A stretch of 64,000 nucleotides of DNA from Pseudogemmatithrix spongiicola (lineage in GTDB: Bacteria; Gemmatimonadota; Gemmatimonadetes; Gemmatimonadales; Gemmatimonadaceae). Shown here in pieces: positions 27,894 to 35,982 of the stretch. The position numbers and the translations under genes are program-made. Below the pieces are notes generated by a model. It saw only the letters and a program-made list of their open reading frames with translations, was not told the DNA's origin and ran no database searches. The first letter of the stretch is position 1; each line of letters opens with the position of its first letter. Location of the stretch: NCBI RefSeq assembly GCF_030623445.1, contig NZ_CP130613.1:806001-870000 (forward strand), in the 5' to 3' direction.

Positions 27894-28682
27894 ATGGAGA
27901 CGCGCTGGTCCCGCCGGTGGCTGCCGCTGACGACAGTGGCTCTGCTGCTGGCGGGACTTGCCTGTGCTGGGGGACCCCGTCAGCCGGCCACGGTGACGCT
28001 TCGCGCGGCGCCGGTCAGCTACGCGTACCCCGTCTGGTTCGTGCAGGGGGGTGGGGTGAGCGGGTTGACGGTGGGCTATGCCCCGGCTTATACGACGAAG
28101 GCGGCGGCGGAGAGCGTGGCGGTCATCGATGCGCACGCGCGGGCTCGGCTGACGAGCCGGATGCGGCTGGTGGTGGAGAAGGGTTTCGAGGCGGTGGCTG
28201 GAGAGACACTGGAAAGTCAGGGCGAGGACAGCCAGGAAACGCCCCTCGCCGACAGCTTCCCGGTGTTCGTGAAAGGCAGCGTGACCGTGGGCGGCATGCA
28301 CGTGGTCGCGGTGACCCCAGACTCCACGGGCCCGGGGTTGCCGAGCGGGCTGGTGACCTTGGGTTCGGAGCCCCCGGGCTGGATCCAGGTGCCGCCGGCG
28401 GCCGACGGCGACTGGTGGTACGCGGTAGGGGTGTCAACTGCGTACTTCCGGGAGTACTATGGATGGGATGAAGCCGAGCGCCACGGGCGGCAAACGCTGG
28501 CCCTGAACGCCGGTGCACGTATGCGTTCGTTGATGGAGCAGACGGAAGAAGAGCAGCGCGCGGTGTTGCAGGTCAGCACGGCCGTTGAGTTGGGTTCGGT
28601 GTCCGTGGTGTCGCGCTGGCGTGATGCCAACAACTGCTATGTGCTGGTCCGCGGCCGCGTATTGGCCGTTCGGACGCGGTAA
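27894..28682 (+). CDS. Second LPP20-like lipoprotein
   Basis: The 262 residues start with a lipoprotein signal (LLLAGLAC, Cys24). The mature N-terminal half is beta-rich and not recognised (VSYAYPVWFVQGG, VKGSVTVGGMHVV). The C-terminal half looks like an LPP20 domain (PPGWIQVPPAADGDWWYAVG, then an Ala/Arg-rich helix and SVVSRWRDANNCYVLVRG). It may therefore be a distant relative of the preceding gene. It lies 31 bases after that gene and 30 before the caspase-like gene, in one apparent transcript. Function unknown. Confidence 0.75.
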   Translation: METRWSRRWLPLTTVALLLAGLACAGGPRQPATVTLRAAPVSYAYPVWFVQGGGVSGLTVGYAPAYTTKAAAESVAVIDAHARARLTSRMRLVVEKGFEAVAGETLESQGEDSQETPLADSFPVFVKGSVTVGGMHVVAVTPDSTGPGLPSGLVTLGSEPPGWIQVPPAADGDWWYAVGVSTAYFREYYGWDEAERHGRQTLALNAGARMRSLMEQTEEEQRAVLQVSTAVELGSVSVVSRWRDANNCYVLVRGRVLAVRTR

Positions 28683-28712
28683 GGTTCCCCACTGCTGGAG
28701 AGGATGACTGCC

Positions 28713-31241
28713 ATGGTCCCCACCTACGTCACCTTGACTGGTCGCGCGCTCCGTGCGGCACTGCTGGTGCTTGTTGCCCCGCTCACCCTCGCGGCGCAGC
28801 AGTCGAACACCGCCGAGATCGAGGTCATCGCGGACAGCGTCGGCCAGCCGGTGCTGGTGAACGGCCGGCAACTGGGGACGACGCCGTCCACGCTGCGCAT
28901 CCAGCCGGGCAACGGCGTGCGCATCGAGGTGGGCCGCGGCGCGCGGATGCGCGGCTTGTCGCTCGACGTACCCGCGGGCTCGCGGATCAAGGTTGAGATG
29001 ACGATGCCGCGCGATACGCAGCCGCTGCCACCGGTGCGCACGGAGGCGGAGGTCCAGCGGCAGCTGTTGGCGTCGAATGCGTATCCGATGCCTCGCGAGC
29101 CGGTCGCGCCGGTGCAGCCGCGTCGGCCGGGGTTCTTCGGCAGCGTCCTGATCGGCGGTGCGCTGGCCGGCGGTGCGGCGTTCGCGGGCTCCGCGGCGCT
29201 GTGCGACCAGAAGTTCACGTCGCCGTCGCCGTCGGGCGGCTACGTCAACGGGCAGTACTATGCGCCGGGGCAGCACTCGCTCGGACCGCTCGCCAGCTGC
29301 CGGGCGGGCGCGGCCGGCATCGGTGCGCTGGTCGGCACGGGCGTGATCCACATGATCCGCCGCGGCGGATACCGTGGGAAGCAGGAGAGCTTCACGCGGG
29401 ACCAGGCGCAGTACGCCACGGAGCGTACCGCCTACGAGCGTGCGGTGCAGCAGCGGGAGCAGCGCATCAAGGACGACGTGCAGAAGTCGCTCGACGAGGA
29501 CCAGTCGCGTCGCCGCGAAGTGGCTTCGGCGAACGATCGCGCGATCCGCGCGAACCAAGAGCTTCCGCTCGTGACGTTCCTGAACACGCAGCGCACGCAG
29601 GTGGTCGGCGGGCGGACGAACTCGCAGCCGCCGCAGTTGCGCATCGAGAACGTGTCGTTTGCCGATGCGGACGGAGACTCGATCATTTCCGCCGGCGAGC
29701 GCGCCACGGTGCGCGTGCGGCTCCGCAACTCGGGGCGCGGGGCCGGCGTGAACGTGCGCGTCGAGGCCAAGTCGAATTCGCGCCTGCGCTTCCAGCCGGG
29801 ACAGCTCGGCGCGGTCGCGCCGGGCGATGTCCGTGAGGCCGTGATCGAAGTGGTGGCCACGCAGGACGTGATTGACGAGCAGGCGGCGCTGGAGATCATC
29901 GCCGTCGAAGGCAATGGCTTCGACTCGCAGCCGCTGCAGCTCCAGGTGCCGGTGCTGGCGTATCGGCCACCGGACCTGCAGATCCTCGGTGCGCAGGCGG
30001 TGGATGGCGAAGGCAAGACGATCATCGCGCCGGGCACGCAGGCGACGGTCACGGTGCGCGTGCAGAACCGCGGCGAGGGCAAGGCGGAGAACGTGCGGGT
30101 GACGATCGCCCGCGGCGAGAACGTGTTCTTCACGGACGACTTCCAGGCGCCGACGATCACGCGCGAGCTCGGCACGATGCGTCCGGGGCAGTACGAGGAC
30201 ATCAAGGTCGAGGTGCTGCCGAACAACCGCGCGACGGCGTTCGCGCTGACGGCGGCCGTCACCGAAGGTTCGGGGCGCTACAACGTGCCGGCGCGCGACC
30301 TCGGCTTGGCGCTGAACAGCGCCTCGCGCGGCATGGCGCAGGTGGTCGCGGTGCAGGCACCGCGGCCCGTGCCGGGCGGCGCGTCGGCGGCCGCGGGGAG
30401 CTTCGGGTCCGACCTCCTGCAGAACATCCCGACCGTGGCCGAGAACCCCAACGCGATCGCCGTGATCATCGGCAACGCAACGTACCAGGGCGACATTCCG
30501 CCGGTGCAGTTCGCGGCGAACGATGCGGAGGTCATGGCCCAGTACGCCCAGAAGGCACTGGGAATCCGCCCCGGGAACATCATTCGGCTGAACAATGCCA
30601 CCGGCACCCAGCTGCGCACGACCTTCGGCGTGCAGAACAATCCGAACGGTCGCCTGCGCAGCCAGATCCGTCCGGGCGTGAGCGAGGTCTTCGTCTTCTA
30701 CTCGGGTCACGGGGCACCGGACGCCAGCGAGCGAAAGGCCTACATCATGCCGTCCGATGCCGACGCGTCGTTCCTCTCGACGACCGGTTTCAGCGTGGAT
30801 GTGCTCTACGAGAACCTGGCGGCGATGGGAGCCAAGCACGTGACCGTGGTGCTCGATGCGTGCTTCTCGGGTGCAACGGGCAACGGCGACATGCTCATTC
30901 GGTCGGCCTCACCGATCGGCATCCAGGTCAATGATCCGGCGCAGCGCTTCCAGGGCGGGAATGCGACGATCATCGCGGCCGCCGAGGGCCAGCAGCTGGC
31001 CAATTGGTACGACGAGAAGAACCACGGCTTGTTGACGTATTTCTTCCTGAAGGGGCTGCAGGGTGCCGCGGACAAGGATGGCAACGGCGTGACGGTTGAC
31101 GAGATGAAGGCTTTCCTGACGGACCAGTCGTACGGCATCCCATACGAGGCGCGCCGCCTGCACGGGCGCGATCAGACGCCTCAGGTGTTCGGCACCGGCA
31201 GCCGTGTGCTGCGTCCGGCACCGGCCGGCGGGCAGCCGTAA
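28713..31241 (+). CDS. Exported PEGA-CARDB-caspase (C14-like) protein
   Basis: The 842-residue protein starts with a signal peptide (ALLVLVAPLTLAAQQ). The ATG at 28713 is chosen because GGAGAGG lies nine bases upstream; an in-frame ATG at 28704 sits directly on that site. In order there are a PEGA-like domain (about 33-97), a glycine-rich hydrophobic segment (140-165), a coiled-coil Gln/Arg/Glu region (225-285), two CARDB-like beta modules (305-415, 420-530) and a caspase-like domain (about 580-800). The catalytic dyad is His666 in FYSGHG and Cys717 in LDACFSG, both intact. It is a likely exported cysteine protease with specificity after basic residues or Asp unknown. The stop overlaps the next gene by one base. 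Confidence 0.85.
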   Translation: MVPTYVTLTGRALRAALLVLVAPLTLAAQQSNTAEIEVIADSVGQPVLVNGRQLGTTPSTLRIQPGNGVRIEVGRGARMRGLSLDVPAGSRIKVEMTMPRDTQPLPPVRTEAEVQRQLLASNAYPMPREPVAPVQPRRPGFFGSVLIGGALAGGAAFAGSAALCDQKFTSPSPSGGYVNGQYYAPGQHSLGPLASCRAGAAGIGALVGTGVIHMIRRGGYRGKQESFTRDQAQYATERTAYERAVQQREQRIKDDVQKSLDEDQSRRREVASANDRAIRANQELPLVTFLNTQRTQVVGGRTNSQPPQLRIENVSFADADGDSIISAGERATVRVRLRNSGRGAGVNVRVEAKSNSRLRFQPGQLGAVAPGDVREAVIEVVATQDVIDEQAALEIIAVEGNGFDSQPLQLQVPVLAYRPPDLQILGAQAVDGEGKTIIAPGTQATVTVRVQNRGEGKAENVRVTIARGENVFFTDDFQAPTITRELGTMRPGQYEDIKVEVLPNNRATAFALTAAVTEGSGRYNVPARDLGLALNSASRGMAQVVAVQAPRPVPGGASAAAGSFGSDLLQNIPTVAENPNAIAVIIGNATYQGDIPPVQFAANDAEVMAQYAQKALGIRPGNIIRLNNATGTQLRTTFGVQNNPNGRLRSQIRPGVSEVFVFYSGHGAPDASERKAYIMPSDADASFLSTTGFSVDVLYENLAAMGAKHVTVVLDACFSGATGNGDMLIRSASPIGIQVNDPAQRFQGGNATIIAAAEGQQLANWYDEKNHGLLTYFFLKGLQGAADKDGNGVTVDEMKAFLTDQSYGIPYEARRLHGRDQTPQVFGTGSRVLRPAPAGGQP

Positions 31242-34096
31242 TGCGTCAGCTTCGGTGGGGCCTCGTGGCCGCGGTTGCGTTGATCTCGTGCGTGCCGGAG
31301 ATCACGGTGGAGCCGCCGGAGGCGGGAACGGTGACTGTCACGGTCGCATCGTCGACGATCCTTCAGGGTGGCACCACGCAAGCGACGGCGAATGCCGTCG
31401 ACACGCGCGGTCGTGCGTTGACGAGCGAGCCGAGGACGTGGTCGTCGTCGAACAACTCCATTGCGACCGTGAGCCCCACCGGGTTGGTGACGGGTGTGGG
31501 CGCGGGAACCGCCAACATCTCGGCGACGGTACTCGGCCGAGCCGGATCGGTGGCGGTCACGGTGGCGCCGCCGGTGGCGTCGGTGCAGGTGACGGCGCCG
31601 GATTCATCGATTGTGCGCGGGCAGACCGTGCAGCTCACGGCCACGCCGCGGACGGCGGGCGGTGCGGTCGTGACGGGTCGCACGGTGAACTGGTCGTCGG
31701 CGAGCCCGTCGGTGGCGACGGTGTCGACGTCTGGGCTCGTGTCGGCCGTTGGGGTCGGGTCGGCCGTCATCACGGCGACCGTTGACGGCATCAATGGTAC
31801 GTTGACGATCACCGTGGCGACGGACGTCGCGACGGTGCAGGTGGCGCCGACCACGGCGACCCTGACGGAGACGACCCCGACTCAGCAGTACACGGCTACG
31901 CCGCGCAACGCCGCGAACACGGCGTTGACGGGCCTTACCGTCACGTGGTCCAGCTTGGATACGACCATCGCGACGGTGAGCGCGAGTGGGCTGGTGACGG
32001 CCGTGCGTCCGGGGTCGACGACGATCCGGGCGACGGTGGATGGGGTGAATGGCAACGCAACGGCGAACGTGAACGTGTGTTTCCCCACCCCGTACAATTT
32101 CGGGCCCACGGTCAACGGGTCCCTGGTCTCCGGCGACTGTGGGGTGGCGGGCGGCGGCGTTGAGGATCTCTTCCGGTCCACCGAGCCGAGCACTCGGCTC
32201 ATCTATTGGGCGATGCCGCAGCCGACGGCCGCCGGTCAGGTCTCCGTACTGCGAGAGCTGCGGCCTGGCGTGGTCACGAGCGATGCACTGCCGGCGGGCG
32301 GCGGCAACTTCGCCTATACCGTCGCGGGCGGCGGCACGACGCGGTTCCGCATCCGCACGAGCGGCTTCGCGTTGCCGTTCAACTACGAGTTCAACGTGCC
32401 GGCCTCCGATCCGGCGCAGTCCGCGTCGTGGCCGGCGGCTGCCTGCCGGACGATCCCGATCATCTACGGCTCCACGACGATTTCGGTGAACCGCGCACTG
32501 GCGGCTGGGGACTGCCAGTCGTCGTCGCGACTGTTCCATTCGTGGCTTGTCGCGCTGCAGGCCGGCGAGCAGATCACGGTCACGCAGAACTCCACGGCAA
32601 TCGATCCCATCGTGTACATCACGCAGGGCGGCGTGGATCTTGCCTCGGACAACAACAGTGGCGGCGGCGTCAATGCGCGCCTCGTGTACACCGCGCCGTC
32701 GACGGGGAACTACGAAGTGCGCACGATGGCGGCGGTAGCCGGCACGTCGGGCGCATACAGTGCCACGTTCACGATCGCCCAGGCAGCGGTGGCGTCCGTG
32801 ACCGTGACGAGTGCCGCAACCTCAGTCGTGCGCGGCCAGACGATCCAGTACACCGCGACGACCCGCGACGCCTCCAACAACGTCCTCACCGGTCGCACGG
32901 TCACGTGGTCCTCGGACAACACGTCCATCGCGACCGTCAGCGCGACGGGCGTGGTGACGGGAGTCGGCGTGGGTTCGACGACGATCCGCGCCACCAGCGA
33001 GGGCGTGCAGGGCACGCGTGCCATCACGGTCACCACCGACGTCAACGCGGTGGTCGTGACGCCGTCCACCTTCACGCTCAATGCAGCAGGCGCGACGCAG
33101 CAGCTGACCGCTGACCCGCGCAATGCGTCGAACGTCTCGCTCACGGGCCGCACGGTCACGTGGAGCAGCCTCAACACGGCCGTGGCGACGGTGAGCGCCA
33201 GCGGCCTCGTGACGGCGGTGGCGAACGGCACCGCCACGATCCGTGCCACGGTCGAGGGCGTGATCGGCCAGGCAACGGCCACCGTGAACATCACCGTCAA
33301 TCCGTGCACGGCGACGGCGTACACGCTGGGCTCGACCATCAACGGCCAGGTCACGACGAGCGACTGCTTGTTCGAGACGAACTTCTGGGAAGACCGGTTC
33401 TCGTTCTCGCGGGCGTCGAGTGCCTACATCACCTTCCCGGTGACGCCCTCGGGTGGGACCGTGGACCTCGTCACGTACACCACGCAGAACAGCGCGGGCA
33501 CGGGCACGCCATACTTCTGGACGCGCTTCAGCGCCGCGGGCACTGCGAATCGGTTGTTCGGCTCGGGGACCTTCATCTTCGCGGTCGGGAACGCGACCAC
33601 GCCGCCCGTGAGCTACTCGCTCAGCTCGTCGGTGGCGACCAGCGTGCCGCCGGCCTGCCAGTCGTTGTTCACCATCATCGGCAACGGCATCAGCATCGGC
33701 AGCAGCTGGGATGCGTCATCCTGCACGCGGCTGGGCAAGCGCGAGGGCCGCTTCCGCGTGCGCCTGAACGCCGGACAGCAGATCACGGTCGGCATGTCGT
33801 CCACGATCGATACGTACCTCGAACTCTGGGCGACGAACGCGGACACCGTCACCACGCAGGTCGCGTTCGACGATGACGGTGCGGGCGGCACGAACTCGCT
33901 CATGACCTACACGGCCAGCACCGGTGGCTTCTTCGAGATCAAGACGACGCACTTCAGCAGCACGGCGCAGACGGGGACGTACACTCTCACCATCTCGACG
34001 TCGCCGCTGAGCATCCAGGCGCCGTCGCTGCTCTCGCCATCCGTGAACATGGGTGCGCCGCTCATGGCTCCTGCGCGACACCGAGGGCGGCAGTGA
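31241..34096 (+). CDS. Lipoprotein with five Big_2 domains
   Basis: The 951-residue protein has a lipobox LISC at Cys17. It contains five bacterial Ig-like (Big_2) domains at about 30-108, 113-193, 197-278, 518-598 and 602-686, each with the TWSS...IATVS.TGLVTGV pattern. Between domains 3 and 4 and after domain 5 lie beta-rich modules with Cys pairs (NGSLVSGDC, NGQVTTSDC) and aromatic turns that resemble pre-peptidase (PPC) domains: three or four in all. It overlaps the caspase-like gene start by one base, so the two are coupled. It is probably a surface or envelope binding or scaffold protein; the ligand is unknown. Confidence 0.85.
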   Translation: MRQLRWGLVAAVALISCVPEITVEPPEAGTVTVTVASSTILQGGTTQATANAVDTRGRALTSEPRTWSSSNNSIATVSPTGLVTGVGAGTANISATVLGRAGSVAVTVAPPVASVQVTAPDSSIVRGQTVQLTATPRTAGGAVVTGRTVNWSSASPSVATVSTSGLVSAVGVGSAVITATVDGINGTLTITVATDVATVQVAPTTATLTETTPTQQYTATPRNAANTALTGLTVTWSSLDTTIATVSASGLVTAVRPGSTTIRATVDGVNGNATANVNVCFPTPYNFGPTVNGSLVSGDCGVAGGGVEDLFRSTEPSTRLIYWAMPQPTAAGQVSVLRELRPGVVTSDALPAGGGNFAYTVAGGGTTRFRIRTSGFALPFNYEFNVPASDPAQSASWPAAACRTIPIIYGSTTISVNRALAAGDCQSSSRLFHSWLVALQAGEQITVTQNSTAIDPIVYITQGGVDLASDNNSGGGVNARLVYTAPSTGNYEVRTMAAVAGTSGAYSATFTIAQAAVASVTVTSAATSVVRGQTIQYTATTRDASNNVLTGRTVTWSSDNTSIATVSATGVVTGVGVGSTTIRATSEGVQGTRAITVTTDVNAVVVTPSTFTLNAAGATQQLTADPRNASNVSLTGRTVTWSSLNTAVATVSASGLVTAVANGTATIRATVEGVIGQATATVNITVNPCTATAYTLGSTINGQVTTSDCLFETNFWEDRFSFSRASSAYITFPVTPSGGTVDLVTYTTQNSAGTGTPYFWTRFSAAGTANRLFGSGTFIFAVGNATTPPVSYSLSSSVATSVPPACQSLFTIIGNGISIGSSWDASSCTRLGKREGRFRVRLNAGQQITVGMSSTIDTYLELWATNADTVTTQVAFDDDGAGGTNSLMTYTASTGGFFEIKTTHFSSTAQTGTYTLTISTSPLSIQAPSLLSPSVNMGAPLMAPARHRGRQ

Positions 34097-34965
34097 GGCC
34101 AGTCGGTGACATGAAGGTCGGGGTCGCCATCATCGGATTGTTCCTCCTGGGCGCCGCACCCGTCGGCGCCCAGGCCGGGCGCTGCTCGCCGGGCGTCGAG
34201 CAGGAGTGGCAGCGCCTGCGCGTCACGCGGTTCATTCCGCCGGACAAGTCGCGCGCGCAGATGGAGCAGGTGCTGCTCGGTGAGGCGCGGCGGCAGGCGG
34301 TGCAGCAAGCCGTCGGCATCACGGTCTCCACGAGCACCACGCGCTCGCAGTACGAGGCGATGGCCAACGGGGAGTCGCGTGAGTACCGCGACAACTTCTT
34401 CGAACTCTACTCGCAGGATGCGGCCGGCCTGATCGTCGAGGAGAAGCACACGACCACCAGCCGCGGGGCGGATTCGCTGTCGATCGCCTACGAGGCTCGC
34501 GTCGGTTGCGAGTCCGGGTCCGAGGCCGCGGGGTTCACCGCGTCCGTTTCGACGAATCAAGACACGTACCGCGAGAAGGACTACATCACGATCCGCGTCG
34601 AGGTGTCGGATTCCGCGCGCGTGTACCTGTTCTCGATCGCCCAGGACGGCGTGGCGCGGCTCATCTTCCCGAACCGCGTGGACCTGAACAACGCGTTCGG
34701 TGCCGGCGACGCCCGCTTCGTCCCGCGCACCGGCGCGCCGTACAGCTTCACCGCCGAACTCGATTCGCGGTTCGGGCCGTCGCAAAGCGAGATGCTGATG
34801 GGGATCTTCTACCGCGGCCGCGGCCCCGAGCTCTTCCGGAGTGCCGACGCGTTCCAGAAGGAGTTCACCCTCGAGGAAATCAATCGCGTGCTGCTGCGCG
34901 TGCCGCGGTCGGAGCGCAGTCGCGTGCTGGCCGGGTACGAGATCCGCAGCCGTGCCGACCGCTGA
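34093..34965 (+). CDS. DUF4384 protein, first paralogue
   Basis: The 290-residue protein has a signal peptide (VGVAIIGLFLLGAAPVGA). The GTG at 34093 overlaps the upstream stop and has a gaggg site five bases before it; an ATG at 34111 is the other option. Residues 30-150 hold a helical part (EQEWQRLRVTRFIPPDKSRA, EYRDNFFELYSQDAAG), and 155-250 a DUF4384 domain (VYLFSIAQDGVARLIFPN). The next gene encodes a clear paralogue. DUF4384 proteins often occur with or fused to caspase-like proteases, which fits the neighbourhood; a substrate or sensor role is inference. Confidence 0.82.
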   Translation: MRPVGDMKVGVAIIGLFLLGAAPVGAQAGRCSPGVEQEWQRLRVTRFIPPDKSRAQMEQVLLGEARRQAVQQAVGITVSTSTTRSQYEAMANGESREYRDNFFELYSQDAAGLIVEEKHTTTSRGADSLSIAYEARVGCESGSEAAGFTASVSTNQDTYREKDYITIRVEVSDSARVYLFSIAQDGVARLIFPNRVDLNNAFGAGDARFVPRTGAPYSFTAELDSRFGPSQSEMLMGIFYRGRGPELFRSADAFQKEFTLEEINRVLLRVPRSERSRVLAGYEIRSRADR

Positions 34966-35914
34966 GCGGCGCGGCTGCGCCTTGTCGCGCTGCCTGCATC
35001 GGGTGCTCTTCACGGCCGCTGCTTCGACGGCGGTCCTGAGCCTCGCCTGCTCGTCGCCGCCTGCTGCGCGCCCCGCGCCCGCGGCGGCGCCCGCTGCGGA
35101 TCCCTGGCCCGCGTCCTCCGGGCAACCGCGAAGCGCGAGCTGCGGGCCGACCCTCGAACAGGAGTGGCAGCGCATCCGGCTCGCCCGCTTCGTGCCGGCG
35201 GACCGCTCCCGCGCGCAGATGGAGCAGGTGCTGCTCAGCGAGGCTCGCGTGCTGGCGGTGCAGCAGGCTGTCGGCATCACGATCGCGACGACGACCTCGC
35301 GGGCGCAGTACGAGGCGATGGCGAACGGCGAGAGCCGCGAGTACCGGGACCATTTCTTCGAGCTCTACTCGCAGGACGCCGCCGGCGTCATCGTGGAGGA
35401 ACGGCATCGTGCGGCGCGGCCGCACGCGGATTCGATCACGGTGTTCTACGAGGCCCGCGTCGCCTGCGACGCGGGCACGGAGGCTGCCGGCCTCACGGCG
35501 TCGGTGAGCACGGACCAGCTGGTGTACCGAGAGGGTGATGGCATCCGCATCACGGCGGAGGCGTCCGACGCCACGCGACTCTACCTGTTCTCGGTGCTGC
35601 AGGATGGGTCGGCGTGGCTGATCTTCCCCAACCAAGCGGATTCGTCGAATCGGCTCGCGCCGGGGACGCGACGGTCCATCCCGAGGCCGGGCGCCAACTA
35701 CGAACTCAAGGCGCAACTCGAGCCGCGCTTCGGCGCCGCGCAATCCGAACTCCTCTTCGCCATCTTCTACACCGGCGATGGTCCGGCGCCGTTCCGGGCC
35801 CAGGATGCGTTTACGGCGAAGTTCTCGCTGGAGCAGATCAATCGGGTTCTGCTCCGCATCCCGCGCGCCGAGCGCAGCCGCGCGGTGGCAGGCTACGAGA
35901 TTCGCGCGCGATAG
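34952..35914 (+). CDS. DUF4384 lipoprotein, second paralogue
   Basis: This 320-residue protein is a tandem copy of the preceding gene: EQEWQRIRLARFVPADRSRA, EYRDHFFELYSQDAAG and LYLFSVLQDGSAWLIFPN match block by block. It differs in having a lipobox (LSLAC, Cys33 from this start), then an Ala/Pro linker, so it is membrane-anchored, whereas the first copy looks soluble. The GTG at 34952 overlaps the upstream stop by 14 bases; a TTG at 34982 gives a shorter signal. It closes the caspase cluster before the regulator gene. Function unknown. Confidence 0.8.
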   Translation: MPTAERRGCALSRCLHRVLFTAAASTAVLSLACSSPPAARPAPAAAPAADPWPASSGQPRSASCGPTLEQEWQRIRLARFVPADRSRAQMEQVLLSEARVLAVQQAVGITIATTTSRAQYEAMANGESREYRDHFFELYSQDAAGVIVEERHRAARPHADSITVFYEARVACDAGTEAAGLTASVSTDQLVYREGDGIRITAEASDATRLYLFSVLQDGSAWLIFPNQADSSNRLAPGTRRSIPRPGANYELKAQLEPRFGAAQSELLFAIFYTGDGPAPFRAQDAFTAKFSLEQINRVLLRIPRAERSRAVAGYEIRAR

Positions 35915-35942
35915 CACGTTGCGCCTGCCCTAGGCATCTCAG

Positions 35943-35973
35943 TTGACGGGCAGCGTGCGGCCGGAGTTACGTT
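35943..35973 (+). promoter_or_regulatory. Candidate promoter of the SARP-AAA regulator gene
   Basis: TTGACG (35943-35948) is followed after 19 bases by TACGTT (35968-35973); the ATG comes nine bases later. The spacing is a little long, but the -35 is nearly consensus, so transcripts would have a leader of only a few bases. It lies in the 68-base gap between the last DUF4384 gene and the regulator. Confidence 0.5.
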
Positions 35974-35982
35974 CGTTCGCGA

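Noticed and set aside
31330-33300. Repeated DNA blocks that might be a mobile or tandem repeat
   Set aside because: They encode Big_2 domains in one frame and are explained by protein domain repeats.
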